DNA of 64,000 nt, from assembly GCA_902812455.1 (NCBI GenBank), contig CADDZH010000001.1, forward strand, positions 62,001 through 126,000, given 5' to 3'. Shown one piece after another: positions 1 to 8,569 of the stretch. The position numbers were made by a program, and so were the translations under genes. The number at the start of each line of letters is the position of its first letter. Positions within the stretch are counted from its first letter, which is position 1. Source of the stretch: Chloroflexota bacterium. GTDB lineage: Bacteria; Chloroflexota; Ktedonobacteria; Ktedonobacterales; Ktedonobacteraceae. The notes beneath the pieces are model-generated. The model did not search any database and was not told the DNA's origin. It worked only from the letters and a program-made list of their open reading frames with translations.

Positions 1-1
1 T

Positions 2-1372
2 TCACACAACCTGGGGAAGCTTCTGCTGGGCAGCAGCAACCGCCTCCGCAGGGTACTCGTAGTCTTGCAGCTTGCCACTAAAGTAAGCGTCGTAAGCGGC
101 CATGTCGAAGTGTCCGTGACCGGACAGGTTAAAGAGGATCACGCGCTCTTGCCCGGCCTCTTTCGCTCTCTTCGCCTCGTTCACGGCAGCGAGAACGGCG
201 TGCCCAGATTCCGGCGCGGGGATGATCCCTTCGTGGCGAGCGAAGAGCACGGAGGACTCGAACACGGCGTTCTGGTGATATGCCTCGGCCTCGATAATGC
301 CCTCTTCATGCAAGAGCGAGATCAATGGGGCCATACCGTGATAGCGCAGGCCGCCGGCATGGATACCTGGCGGGATGAAATCATGGCCGAGCGTGTGCAT
401 CTTGACAAGCGGGGTCATGCCAACAGTATCGCCAAAGTCATAGGCATAGATGCCTTTGGTCAGGCTGGGGCAGGCCATAGGTTCTGCTGCCAGGAAGCGC
501 GTCTTCAGGCCCTCCCTGAGCGCTTTACCGATAAAGGGGAAGACGAGACCGGCCATATTACTGCCGCCGCCCACGCAGCCGATCACCACGTCAGGATAGT
601 CGTCAGCCTTCTCCATCTGGAGCAGCGCCTCCTGCCCAACAACGGTCTGGTGGAGCAAGACATGGTTAAGCACACTGCCCAGCGAATACTTGATGGTGCC
701 TCCACTCTTGGCAGCGACCTCTACCGCCTCGCTGATAGCAATGCCCAGGCTACCCATGTTCTCAGGGTCTTTCTCCAGGATACTGCGACCGGCATCGGTC
801 AAATCGGTTGGGCTGGCATGAACCGTAGCCCCGTAAGCCTCCATCACATTGCGGCGATAAGGCTTCTGCAGGTAACTGATCTTCACCATGAAGACCTCGA
901 TCTCCACGCCGAAGAACGCGCCGGCCATTGCCAGCGCTGATCCCCACTGCCCCGCCCCGGTTTCGGTTGTGATCTTCCTGGTACCGGCCTCTTTGTTATA
1001 GTAGACCTGGGCGACAGCCGTATTGGGCTTGTGACTGCCTACCGGGCTAACGCCCTCATACTTGTAATAAATACGCGCGGGCGTGTCCAGCGCCTTTTCC
1101 AGTCGTCTCGCACGGAAGAGCGGCGTTGGCCGCCACTGCTTGTACACATCACGCACCGGCTCCGGTATCTCAATATATGGCTCCATGCTCACTTCCTGCA
1201 TGATCAATGACATGGGGAACAACGGAGCCATGTCATCGGGCGTGACCGGCTGCTTAGTGCCGGGATGAATTATCGGATCGGGCATCCTGGGAAGATCGGG
1301 CATGATGTTGTACCAGGCACGCGGTACCTCGTCTTCGCTGAGGAGATACTTGGTGTACTTATTATCTGGCAT
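2..1372 (-). CDS. trpB2: TrpB2-type tryptophan synthase beta chain-like protein
   Basis: PLP enzyme that would join indole and serine to make tryptophan, or act as a serine deaminase-like relative. The 456-residue length and the N-terminal extension before the catalytic core fit the TrpB2 subfamily rather than TrpB1 (about 400 residues). The PLP lysine lies in GSHKPNTA (K115) and the phosphate-binding loop is GCVGGGSN near residue 270. The stop codon is at positions 2-4, so the gene is complete. The start is supported by AAAGGAG about ten bases upstream. No trpA or other trp gene is in view, so it is a stand-alone copy; TrpB2 proteins are often unlinked to trpA. Family call is firm; the exact physiological reaction is less certain. 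Confidence 0.9.
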   Translation of the reverse strand: MPDNKYTKYLLSEDEVPRAWYNIMPDLPRMPDPIIHPGTKQPVTPDDMAPLFPMSLIMQEVSMEPYIEIPEPVRDVYKQWRPTPLFRARRLEKALDTPARIYYKYEGVSPVGSHKPNTAVAQVYYNKEAGTRKITTETGAGQWGSALAMAGAFFGVEIEVFMVKISYLQKPYRRNVMEAYGATVHASPTDLTDAGRSILEKDPENMGSLGIAISEAVEVAAKSGGTIKYSLGSVLNHVLLHQTVVGQEALLQMEKADDYPDVVIGCVGGGSNMAGLVFPFIGKALREGLKTRFLAAEPMACPSLTKGIYAYDFGDTVGMTPLVKMHTLGHDFIPPGIHAGGLRYHGMAPLISLLHEEGIIEAEAYHQNAVFESSVLFARHEGIIPAPESGHAVLAAVNEAKRAKEAGQERVILFNLSGHGHFDMAAYDAYFSGKLQDYEYPAEAVAAAQQKLPQVV

Positions 1373-1445
1373 ACGTGGTGCGCTCCTTTCGTATCATAAC
1401 AGGGTTCGAGAAAAAAATAGTTAGCAACCTAACGCCTATAGCACA

Positions 1446-1474
1446 ATAGTAGATTTTACCAGGCGGATTGTCAA
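1446..1474 (-). promoter_or_regulatory. Sigma-70-type promoter for trpB2
   Basis: On the minus strand a perfect TTGACA (1469-1474) is followed after 17 bases by TACTAT (1446-1451). The expected start of transcription is near 1438, giving a leader of about 65 bases before the trpB2 ATG. No attenuator or T-box pattern was seen in that leader. Confidence 0.65.
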
Positions 1475-1521
1475 GTGCGGGAACAACTCTCCGGCTCTTC
1501 ATCCTTAGGTGAAATGTACGG

Positions 1522-1558
1522 CCCGATTTATTGGCTCGCCCCTCGTCAATCAGCCCAA
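1522..1558. repeat. Degenerate copy of the CGATTTATCG repeat family
   Basis: The stretch contains CCCGATTTATTGGC followed by a CG-rich arm and GTCAATCAGCCC, which resembles the repeat at 5509-5606 and 26815-26853. It lies in the gap between the GH3 and trpB2 genes. Similarity was judged by eye and is only partial. Confidence 0.4.
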
Positions 1559-1586
1559 AGGATGGAGACCTTGCAGAATATGGAAC

Positions 1587-2861
1587 CTACAGCTTGATAA
1601 TGCCATATTGGATCTTCATGAGCAGGATGCGCTCGACGGACTGGTCAATGCGCTGCATTGTCAGGATGCCTTGCTGGAGGGCCTGTTTGAGGGCGCTGAT
1701 CACCTGAGCGACAAGAGAGGGAGTATAGGGGCCTTCGATCATATCATCGCCTGCGGCAATTGATATCACGGCTGCCTGGCCCAGCGTCCAGGTCTGGCTG
1801 ATGCCCTCCATGTAGAGGCCATCGGTAATCACCACACCGTTGTAGCCGAGCTGGCCGCGCAAAATGCCGCTAATAGTTTTATAGGAAAGTTCGGCGGGCA
1901 GTGAGGGGTCAATTGCCGGCATCAGCACATCGGTGGACATGATCATGGCTGGTTGATCCTTCTGGATCATCAATCTATAGGGGGCAAGATCAATGTTCTC
2001 GAGCTCGGTCAAGCTCCGGTCGACGACCGGTAAGCCAAAATGAGGATCCGAGGTGATCGCCCCTAAGCCGGGGAAGTGCTTGAGACAGCCAGCCACTCCA
2101 TTGCTCTGCAGGCCGTTGAGAAATGCGCCTGCATATGTTGCTACAGCCTGAGGCGTGCTGCCAAACATGCGCGTCTCCAACACGGGCGGATCAACCGTCT
2201 GCACATCGACCACCGGAGCCAGATCGGCATTCATGCCCAATTCGCGCATCCATTGTGCATCCTGTACTCCCTGGGTGTAAGCAAAGTTGGGATTGCCGGT
2301 GGCGGCTATTTCTGCGGCTGAGGGCAGGTAGCCGTGGAAGGTGTAGAGGCGATTGACCAGCCCACCCTCCTGGTCGGTCGCGATGAGCAAAGGGATGGGC
2401 GCATCGTGCATGGCTTGCTGCGAAAGCGCATACACATTGCCAGCAACGTTGTCGGGAGGGTCGAAATTGTGATTGCTGGCCTGATACATGAAGCCGCCGG
2501 CAAACTGGTCTGCAATCATCTGCTGGAGGCCAGAAGCGCTATAGTCCGTCCCAAGATACTCGACCAGAATGAGTTGCCCGAGCTTCTGGTCAAGTGACAT
2601 GCCCGCCATAATCTGCGTGACTTTCGCCAGCTCGGCGCGGCTGAACGCTTCTGTCGGCATACCATTCCTATCGGATTTGGGAGGAGCAGTGAAGGATACT
2701 GGAGACGCTGTGGGGACAGGTGTCGAGGGAAGGCTGCTGGCGGTGCTGGTCATAAAACTGCCACAGGCAGATAGCAGGGCAACAAAGCAGCACAGAGCGA
2801 GAGCAGAGCAGATATAGCTTAGCTTCAGATGAAACTGAGCTGCTTGCTTGTTCTCCCACAT
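1587..2861 (-). CDS. GH3 family beta-N-acetylhexosaminidase, lipoprotein
   Basis: Predicted secreted, lipid-anchored glycosidase of family GH3, NagZ-like, which removes N-acetylglucosamine residues from cell-wall or chitin fragments. A hydrophobic signal segment ends in LLSAC, with the lipid-modified Cys at residue 33. After a Ser/Thr/Pro linker come DQEGG (about 163), KHFPGLG (261), the DPH motif (272-274) that carries the NagZ-type catalytic histidine, and VVITDGL (Asp347, predicted nucleophile). The reading frame stays open 20 codons further upstream, but ATG at 2861 has a good AGGAAAGG eight bases away and puts the signal peptide at a normal position. Length is 424 residues. It follows trpB2 on the same strand with a gap of about 210 bases, so probably a separate unit. 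Confidence 0.88.
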   Translation of the reverse strand: MWENKQAAQFHLKLSYICSALALCCFVALLSACGSFMTSTASSLPSTPVPTASPVSFTAPPKSDRNGMPTEAFSRAELAKVTQIMAGMSLDQKLGQLILVEYLGTDYSASGLQQMIADQFAGGFMYQASNHNFDPPDNVAGNVYALSQQAMHDAPIPLLIATDQEGGLVNRLYTFHGYLPSAAEIAATGNPNFAYTQGVQDAQWMRELGMNADLAPVVDVQTVDPPVLETRMFGSTPQAVATYAGAFLNGLQSNGVAGCLKHFPGLGAITSDPHFGLPVVDRSLTELENIDLAPYRLMIQKDQPAMIMSTDVLMPAIDPSLPAELSYKTISGILRGQLGYNGVVITDGLYMEGISQTWTLGQAAVISIAAGDDMIEGPYTPSLVAQVISALKQALQQGILTMQRIDQSVERILLMKIQYGIIKL

Positions 2862-2954
2862 AAGATACGCCTTTCCTGCTGCTAGCATAGCAGAGCATAT
2901 CATGGATGCATATGCATCCATAAATATTACGTGGCAGAAGCCAAGCAGTAACGA

Positions 2955-3040
2955 TGAGGGTAGGGGCGATGCTGGCTATCGCTCTAGCTACCTCTGCCCT
3001 GGCAAACGAGGAACCAGGGCCATGCTGGCCATCACCCTGG
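2955..3040. repeat. Palindromic repeat pair upstream of the methyltransferase gene
   Basis: GTAGGGGCGATGCTGGCTAT is followed by a second inverted motif, CCAGGGCCATGCTGGCCATC then CCCTGG. Both follow the pattern of the GTAGGGGC... repeats found across the window. The 2862-3144 gap otherwise holds only the promoter described separately. Confidence 0.45.
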
Positions 3041-3059
3041 CTGGTAGAGAAAATGCACG

Positions 3060-3088
3060 TTGCTTTATCACCATCTCCACCGTATAAT
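3060..3088 (+). promoter_or_regulatory. Promoter for the SAM methyltransferase gene
   Basis: A perfect TATAAT is at 3083-3088, with TTGCTT (a partial -35) at 3060-3065 and a 17-base spacer. The first good start codon is 57 bases downstream. Confidence 0.5.
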
Positions 3089-3144
3089 AGAACCACGTCA
3101 TTGAGTGGCTATGTAGATGGGCGAATGGAGAAGGAGTTGTGATC

Positions 3145-4011
3145 ATGAAGACGTTCCCACCTCAAGGCAGCGAGCGACAGCATACCTATCCGTTTGATGC
3201 GGAGAGTGTAGTTGAAATGGCTCGCCTGATCAATCAAGCGGAGCTTATTACAAAGCACCTGGGGTCATTTCCTGAAGAGATCAATATGTCGCGTGTTCGC
3301 GATGTTCTCGATCTTGCCAGCGGCCCGGGTAGTTGGGTTCTTGATATCGCGTATATGTATCCTAAAATCAATGTTGTGGGTGTTGATCTTAGTGAGCTGG
3401 TTGTTGAATATGCGCAGGCTACAGCATGGGCAAGGAGGCTGGAAAATGCCAGCTTCAGGGTCATGGATGTGATGAAACCACTTGCTTTCGCTGATAGCTC
3501 CTTTGATATGGTGAATGCTCGCTTCCTGGCCGCTTTCATGCTCCCGGAAGCCTGGCCCAGGCTCATGCAAGAATGCTGGCGTATTACCCGCCCTGGTGGA
3601 ACCACCATCCTGACCGATTGCGAGGCTGCTATTACGACCAGCCCGGCGCTTGAACGACTGCAAAGCCTGGGCACGCAGGCAATGAAGAAAGTTGGACAGA
3701 GTTTTTCTCCCGATGGGCGTAATTTTGGCATCACGCCAATGTTAAGCAGCTTTTTGCGAGATGCTGGCTTCCGGGACGTACAGTTGAAAGCTTATGTCAT
3801 TGACTTTTCAGCAGGGACGGAAGCCCACTATGGTTTCTATCAGGACTTCATGATCATGCTGAACCAGGGACAGCCTTTCCTCATCAAAACGGGTATGGCG
3901 ACGGCGGAGGAAGTCGAGTACCTCCAACAACTTGCGCTGGCAGAAATGATGATGGAAGATTTTCGTGGCATCTGGTACTACCTCAGGGCCTGGGGTAGAA
4001 AGCCAAAGTGA
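3145..4011 (+). CDS. Class I SAM-dependent methyltransferase
   Basis: Small-molecule methyltransferase of the Methyltransf_25/11 type. Motif I reads LDLASGPGSW and is followed by the acidic strand end GVDLS, which holds the ribose of S-adenosylmethionine; a later ITRPGG corresponds to the usual post-IV region. ATG at 3145 is preferred over the in-frame GTG six bases earlier because AAGGAG (3131-3136) lies eight bases before the ATG. The product has 288 residues. The substrate cannot be told from sequence or from neighbours; the next gene, rnc, has its own promoter-like site. Confidence 0.8.
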   Translation: MKTFPPQGSERQHTYPFDAESVVEMARLINQAELITKHLGSFPEEINMSRVRDVLDLASGPGSWVLDIAYMYPKINVVGVDLSELVVEYAQATAWARRLENASFRVMDVMKPLAFADSSFDMVNARFLAAFMLPEAWPRLMQECWRITRPGGTTILTDCEAAITTSPALERLQSLGTQAMKKVGQSFSPDGRNFGITPMLSSFLRDAGFRDVQLKAYVIDFSAGTEAHYGFYQDFMIMLNQGQPFLIKTGMATAEEVEYLQQLALAEMMMEDFRGIWYYLRAWGRKPK

Positions 4012-4027
4012 CGCTTCTATTCTGGGA

Positions 4028-4033
4028 TATAAT
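4028..4033 (+). promoter_or_regulatory. Pribnow box just before rnc, possible leaderless start
   Basis: A perfect TATAAT ends only eight bases before the rnc ATG at 4042, and no Shine-Dalgarno sequence lies between them. The spacing would place the transcript start at or next to the ATG. The -35 region is weak. Confidence 0.45.
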
Positions 4034-4041
4034 AGACGTGT

Positions 4042-4749
4042 ATGGACAGAGTAGACAAGCTTAGCGAGTTAGAAACAATACTGCAGGTTACATTTCATGA
4101 CCGCTCCTTGTTATCACGAGCTGTAACGCATCATTCATGCTGCCCAGACACAGCGGTTCGCGATTCTTATGATACGCTCGAGTTCCTGGGCGATGCCATT
4201 ATTAGCGCTCACGTCGTAGAACATATCTATCGCTCCTTTCCCACTGCAACAGAAGGAGAAATGACCGCGCTCAAATCCGAGGTTGTCAGCCGTCGTGTCC
4301 TGGCCAGGATCGGGCAGGAACTTGGGCTATTTTCCTTTATACGTGTCGATATCGCAAACTTGCGCACGTTTAATGAACGCTCTCGCGATTCCCTCTGTGC
4401 TGATGTGCTGGAGGCCATCGTGGGTGCCATCCAGATTGACCAGGGATCAGAGGTAGCACGGGAGTTTGTCGCACGCATCATCCTGCCGGCGGTCGCCCAA
4501 TTAAGCCAGGAAACGCTCGATACCAATCCGAAGGGTCGCTTGCAGAAAATTATCCTGCAGCGTTCAGGCAATTTACCCCGTTACCGTGTTTTAGAGCAGA
4601 GCGGGCAAAACAACGATCGCATCTTTACGGTGGGCGTGTTCGAGCAAGACTTTTTGCTGGGTGTAGGAAGAGCTTCCAGCATCAAGGAGGCTGGCCGCCT
4701 GGCTGCACGTGAAGCCCTGGAGTTGCTACATGGGAAAGGCGCTTCCTGA
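4042..4749 (+). CDS. rnc: Ribonuclease III
   Basis: Double-strand-specific endoribonuclease for rRNA processing and RNA turnover. The N-terminal catalytic domain has the signature TLEFLGDAII, with the catalytic acidic residues in ADVLEAIVGAI. The C-terminal third, from about NPKGRLQ to the end, is a double-stranded RNA-binding domain ending in the typical KEAGRLAAREAL helix. Length (235 residues) is normal for bacterial RNase III. It overlaps the start of the next gene by 20 bases, so the DNA methylase downstream is probably co-transcribed, which is an unusual partner for rnc. Confidence 0.95.
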   Translation: MDRVDKLSELETILQVTFHDRSLLSRAVTHHSCCPDTAVRDSYDTLEFLGDAIISAHVVEHIYRSFPTATEGEMTALKSEVVSRRVLARIGQELGLFSFIRVDIANLRTFNERSRDSLCADVLEAIVGAIQIDQGSEVAREFVARIILPAVAQLSQETLDTNPKGRLQKIILQRSGNLPRYRVLEQSGQNNDRIFTVGVFEQDFLLGVGRASSIKEAGRLAAREALELLHGKGAS

Positions 4750-6430
4750 TACCGCTCCAGGATGGTATGAAGCCTCCTTGCCAGAGCAGGAGCGCAAACG
4801 CCTGGGTCACTTCTCAACGCCCCCGCTCCTGGTCGAACAGATCCTCGATGCGTGCGAGTATACTATTGCTAACGATCTCTCCGCAATACGTGTCCTCGAT
4901 CCCGCCTGCGGTAGCGGCAATTTTCTGGCGGCTGCGGCCCAGCGCCTTCTCTGTTCTGGGCAGGGCGCCAATTATGCTCAGGATGGACTGGTTTCACTCA
5001 TCCAACACAATATATGGGGCTTTGATCCCGACCCAGTCTCCTGCTTCCTCACCGAGATGCGTCTCCGCGCTGTAACAGCTCAATATGTTGCTCCTCCTAC
5101 CTCAGTCAGGTTTCACGTTCACCAGTCAGATGCTCTTGCCCTGTCATGGGAGCCTTGTGTTGACCTTTTTCTGGCCAATCCACCTTACCTGGCTGCGAAG
5201 AATATGGATCTCACAGGCTACCTGCCAGCGCGCAGGCGCGGCCAGATCGATAGCTACCTGCTTTTTTTAAGTCTGGGGCTGCATATCGTGCGCCCTCATG
5301 GCTGGCTGGGCCTTGTGCTGCCTGACCCGCTATTGGCACGCGCCAACGCTGCCCCCGAACGCCTTCATTTACTGAAGGACTGCACAATCCACCATCTCTG
5401 GCATCTTTCCGGCGTGTTCCCCGCCCAGGTAGGGGCCGTTGTAATCATTGCTCAGAAGTGCGCTCCCAAAAGTACGCATCATATATCATGGGTACGCGAA
5501 AAATGGAATGTAGGTTCCCGATTTATCGTGAAACCCGATTTATCGTGCCCAGCCCCATCCAATGTAGGGGCCGATTTATCGTGCCCACCGCCGATTGATC
5601 GGCCCTCTGCCCATGATGGCACGCGCCCTGTAATGAATTGCAACCCTCTGGTTCTCCAATCCCTTTTCGCCAGGCAGCCGCGTGCGGAATTTCGCTACCT
5701 GCTGCATAGTGTACACGGTTCCATGCTTGACCACTTGCGCATGCAACTCGAAGAAGAGATGCACGCACCCTCTCCTCGTTTTCTGCCACTGGGAGCGTTT
5801 TTGACGATCCATCGTGGCGAGGAATTGGGGCGAAAAAGTCCATATCTTGTGCGAGGATTCGTGCCCCAGGTGGATGAGGAAGCGGACGGGCGACTGTATC
5901 CTGTCTTGCTTGGTGGAAGCGATATTCGTCCATATAAAGCGCCATCTGCAAATTATTGGATCGCTCAAAAGCACATCAAGAAGCCTTTAGACCGCTATCT
6001 CTCTCCCAAATTGCTGGTGGTAAAGAGCACAGATCGTTTGCAGGCAGCATTAGATGTGCAGAGCCATGTAGCATTGCAGACACTTTATTTGTTGCATTTT
6101 CGCAAGAGGGATGAGGAGGAAGATGAACTCTATTTTTTCCTTGCGCTGCTCAATTCTCGCTTGCTGCGCGAGTACGTCTATGTGCTGCATACGGCATATA
6201 AATGGGTGCAGCCGCAGATCGAGCAGGATGTCCTGGCGCATCTACCTGTCCCGCTTGCTTCAGTAGAGCAAAAGCAAGCGATCATCGAGCGTTCAAAGCA
6301 GTTGGCACGGGCGTGCAGTTGCAGCGGAGCGAACGCCGTTGTAGAATGGAATGAACACATGCAATCTATGTACGAGGAACTGGAGCGTGTTATATGTGCG
6401 CTCTATCATTCCGCATTGCTATCATCGTGA
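4730..6430 (+). CDS. Eco57I/TaqI-like adenine-specific DNA methyltransferase
   Basis: Gamma-class N6-adenine DNA methylase: the SAM motif DPACGSGNF (57-65) precedes the catalytic motif NPPY (150-153). The C-terminal half, with GSDIRPY and AYKWVQPQ, looks like the TaqI-type DNA-recognition domain. No nuclease domain or separate restriction gene is adjacent, so it may be a solitary methylase or a defence remnant. ATG at 4730 is chosen because it has GGAG seven bases upstream; a GTG at 4709 is possible. Residues 260-292 are encoded by a repeat also found between genes elsewhere, and show a low-complexity, twice-repeated DLSCP pattern unlike the rest of the protein. Product length is 566 residues. 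Confidence 0.82.
   Translation: MGKALPDTAPGWYEASLPEQERKRLGHFSTPPLLVEQILDACEYTIANDLSAIRVLDPACGSGNFLAAAAQRLLCSGQGANYAQDGLVSLIQHNIWGFDPDPVSCFLTEMRLRAVTAQYVAPPTSVRFHVHQSDALALSWEPCVDLFLANPPYLAAKNMDLTGYLPARRRGQIDSYLLFLSLGLHIVRPHGWLGLVLPDPLLARANAAPERLHLLKDCTIHHLWHLSGVFPAQVGAVVIIAQKCAPKSTHHISWVREKWNVGSRFIVKPDLSCPAPSNVGADLSCPPPIDRPSAHDGTRPVMNCNPLVLQSLFARQPRAEFRYLLHSVHGSMLDHLRMQLEEEMHAPSPRFLPLGAFLTIHRGEELGRKSPYLVRGFVPQVDEEADGRLYPVLLGGSDIRPYKAPSANYWIAQKHIKKPLDRYLSPKLLVVKSTDRLQAALDVQSHVALQTLYLLHFRKRDEEEDELYFFLALLNSRLLREYVYVLHTAYKWVQPQIEQDVLAHLPVPLASVEQKQAIIERSKQLARACSCSGANAVVEWNEHMQSMYEELERVICALYHSALLSS
5509..5606 (+). repeat. Palindromic repeat inserted in frame in the DNA methylase gene
   Basis: Two head-to-tail units beginning TGTAGG and containing CGATTTATCGTG, the second ending in CCGATTGATCGG. 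Bases 5564-5602 are the exact reverse complement of 26815-26853 (39 of 39 bases), which lies outside any gene. The insertion keeps the reading frame. Confidence 0.85.
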
Positions 6431-6450
6431 CAGTGCTATCGACAAAGGTA

Positions 6451-6488
6451 GGCCCCTGATTGATCGGGGGCCGAGCGAAGCGAAGGAG
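6451..6488 (+). repeat. Composite repeat that supplies the ribosome binding site of the B12 subunit gene
   Basis: A hairpin GGCCCC-TGATTGATCG-GGGGCC (6451-6472) is followed directly by GAGCGAAGCGAAGGAG. The second part is the same as one arm of the repeats at 24631, 36298 and 52121. The final GAAGGAG (6482-6488) is the Shine-Dalgarno sequence of the gene starting at 6498. Confidence 0.6.
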
Positions 6489-6497
6489 TCAAGGCGT

Positions 6498-6920
6498 ATG
6501 GCTGATACTCGCCCAATTCGTGTACTGGTCGCCAAGCCGGGCCTGGATGGGCATGATCGGGGAGCCAAGGTCATAGCTCGCGCTTTGCGCGATGCCGGAA
6601 TGGAGGTGATCTACACCGGCATCCGCCAGACGCCCGAGATGATCGTGGAGGCAGCTATCCAGGAAGATGTGGATGCTATCCTGATGAGCATCCTCTCTGG
6701 CGCTCACATGGCGCTGTTCCCCAGGGTGATGGAACTCTTGAAGGAGAATGGCGTTGACGATGTGCTGGTCGCTGCAGGAGGCATCCTGCCCGATGAAGAT
6801 ATTCCGGCCATCAAGGCCATGGGGATCAAGGGCTGCTTTGGCCCAGGTACCTCAACCGATGAAATTATTGAATTTGTTCGTTCCAATATTGACCCCAATC
6901 GTTTGAAGGTCGAAGCATAG
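6498..6920 (+). CDS. Methylmalonyl-CoA mutase, small (B12-binding) subunit
   Basis: Cobalamin-binding subunit or C-terminal domain of an acyl-CoA mutase that interconverts methylmalonyl-CoA and succinyl-CoA or a related pair. The B12 base-off motif DxHxxG is seen as D17, H19 and G22, and later LSGAH and GGxxP elements complete the flavodoxin-like fold. The open frame runs 49 codons further upstream, but that part lies inside the preceding gene and a repeat. ATG at 6498 has GAAGGAG nine bases upstream. The 140-residue product is typical of split mutases. The catalytic large subunit is not in this window. The next gene is the dedicated GTPase MeaB, two bases away. Confidence 0.9.
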   Translation: MADTRPIRVLVAKPGLDGHDRGAKVIARALRDAGMEVIYTGIRQTPEMIVEAAIQEDVDAILMSILSGAHMALFPRVMELLKENGVDDVLVAAGGILPDEDIPAIKAMGIKGCFGPGTSTDEIIEFVRSNIDPNRLKVEA

Positions 6921-6922
6921 GT

Positions 6923-7888
6923 GTGCCTGTGGAAAACATTGTTGAGCGCGTCCTCGAGGGTGATCGGCGCGCGCTGGCTCGCATGGTGACGCTGATTGAG
7001 AACGAGATACCGGCCGCTCGCCGCTACCTGGCGCAACTCCACCAGTATGCCGGTCGTGCCCACATTGTTGGCGTGACTGGCGCTCCCGGCGCAGGCAAAA
7101 GCACGCTGGTGACCCGCATGGTACGAGAGCTGCGCCGCCGTGATCACAAGGTGGGCGTGGTTGCCGTTGACCCGACCAGCCCGTTTACCGGCGGCGCCAT
7201 TCTCGGCGACCGCATCCGCATGATGGAGCTTTCAGGCGATCCCCAGGTATTTATCCGCAGCATGGCGAACCGGGGCCACCTGGGGGGTCTTGCAGCCTCT
7301 ACCCGCGATGTTGTGCGAGCGATGGATGCCGCCGGATATGACCCGATCCTTGTCGAGACGGTCGGTACTGGCCAGGCGGAGGTCGAGGTGATGCGCACAG
7401 CACAGACGGTAGTGGTGGTGGTCGCTCCCGGCATGGGAGATGATATCCAGGCGCTCAAGGCCGGTATCCTGGAAATTGCCGACATTCTCGTCGTTAGCAA
7501 ATCCGACAAGCCAGGAGCCGAGCAAACGGCTGCAGAACTGGCGATGCTGCTCAGCCTGGACCCGGCCCGCCGCTCGCACGAGTCTACTGCCTGGCGCATT
7601 CCTATCGTGAGAACTGCGGCTATCAAGGATCAAGGCATTACGCAACTGGTCGATACGATCCAGAAGCATCGTGAGTATCTGATCGAGAGCGGAATGCTGG
7701 CCCAGCGAGCGGAACGCCAGGTACGCAGCGAGGTCGAGGCGCTGGTCCTGCACTCTGTGGTCAATGCCCTCAAAGAGACCACAACCGAGGAAGAGTGGCT
7801 GCAAATGGTCGATGACATCAGGAAAAGGGAGCGCGACCCGTATAGCGTGGCGAACGAACTGCAGGAGAGGATAGGACTGCAACCATAA
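6923..7888 (+). CDS. meaB: Methylmalonyl-CoA mutase-associated GTPase MeaB
   Basis: G3E-family GTPase that guards loading and repair of adenosylcobalamin in methylmalonyl-CoA mutase (also annotated ArgK). The P-loop is GAPGAGKST (53-61), the switch region carries VAVDPTSPFTGGAILGDR, and ETVGTGQ plus VSKSDKP correspond to the other nucleotide-binding motifs. Start is a GTG two bases after the stop of the B12-binding subunit, so the two are almost certainly one operon with coupled translation. Length (321 residues) is normal. It ends 18 bases before the stop of the convergent restriction gene. Confidence 0.95.
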   Translation: MPVENIVERVLEGDRRALARMVTLIENEIPAARRYLAQLHQYAGRAHIVGVTGAPGAGKSTLVTRMVRELRRRDHKVGVVAVDPTSPFTGGAILGDRIRMMELSGDPQVFIRSMANRGHLGGLAASTRDVVRAMDAAGYDPILVETVGTGQAEVEVMRTAQTVVVVVAPGMGDDIQALKAGILEIADILVVSKSDKPGAEQTAAELAMLLSLDPARRSHESTAWRIPIVRTAAIKDQGITQLVDTIQKHREYLIESGMLAQRAERQVRSEVEALVLHSVVNALKETTTEEEWLQMVDDIRKRERDPYSVANELQERIGLQP

Positions 7889-7906
7889 GAAAGCTGATTA
7901 CTGCGC

Positions 7907-8569
7907 TCATCCATTGATGCCGCTCTGCTCGTTTGGGGAAAAATATTGTTGCCTTGATTCTGCTATTTTTAAATCTTTGGGTCTGATCCCATCCGTATCT
8001 ATACCAAGTATGATTACCGGGATGTCGATATCTGCTACGCCTCTATGTTCTAGATCCCAAACAAATTGTTCAAAATATGAGACGCCTGTAGACATTTCCT
8101 CCGCGAGTCCTTTGACGGGCACAATTTCTATACCGCAATCAATCACACCCATCTTAGCAAAAATGGTCATTTTGGCACATACGTTATAAACCATAAAAGA
8201 ATACTTACCAAATTGAACCTCCACGCCCAGCTTATTTTTCACAAAGTCCATATCCCTATATGCTACTTGCTCTTTACTGCTACGAACAGGTGGAACATAG
8301 TCAGGGACATAGAAATCTTTTGAATACTCTGCGGTAACCTTGTGATTGAGCCAGCCTCTAATTTTAAATTGCTCTTTGAACGCTTCATTTAATGCTGGCG
8401 GGCTGTACAAAACTCGATTTCTCATGGTCTTCTCGTAGCTTATTTTCGTCTTGCACTGTTCAGCATCCACTGCTTCAATGACTTGTAGCACCTCTTCCAG
8501 TTCGGGACGATGCTGTTTTGAAATAGCTTCCTTACCGCCTTTAAATGAATATATCCCCGCAATACGCAT
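7907..8569 (-). CDS. BglII/BstYI-like type II restriction endonuclease
   Basis: Predicted restriction enzyme of the BglII/BstYI family, which cut GATC-centred sites such as AGATCT or RGATCY. The catalytic pattern is D108-(8 residues)-E117-V-Q119 within EVQFGKYSF. This matches the known BglII spacing (D84, E93, Q95), where Gln replaces the usual Lys of the PD-(D/E)XK site. From memory, ILYSPPALNEAFKE-like and VPVKGLAEEMSTG segments also resemble BstYI. The ATG overlaps the stop of the adjacent methylase by one base (TAATG), so translation is coupled. Both genes are clearly richer in A+T than their surroundings, which suggests recent transfer. Recognition site is inferred, not shown. Confidence 0.8.
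   Translation of the reverse strand: MRIAGIYSFKGGKEAISKQHRPELEEVLQVIEAVDAEQCKTKISYEKTMRNRVLYSPPALNEAFKEQFKIRGWLNHKVTAEYSKDFYVPDYVPPVRSSKEQVAYRDMDFVKNKLGVEVQFGKYSFMVYNVCAKMTIFAKMGVIDCGIEIVPVKGLAEEMSTGVSYFEQFVWDLEHRGVADIDIPVIILGIDTDGIRPKDLKIAESRQQYFSPNEQSGING

Noticed and set aside
65..940. 291-codon plus-strand open frame opposite trpB2
   Set aside because: Antisense shadow; the minus-strand frame has the PLP lysine and full family length.
1373..1445. Tryptophan attenuator or T-box ahead of trpB2
   Set aside because: No Trp-codon leader peptide, T-box sequence or terminator stem could be found.
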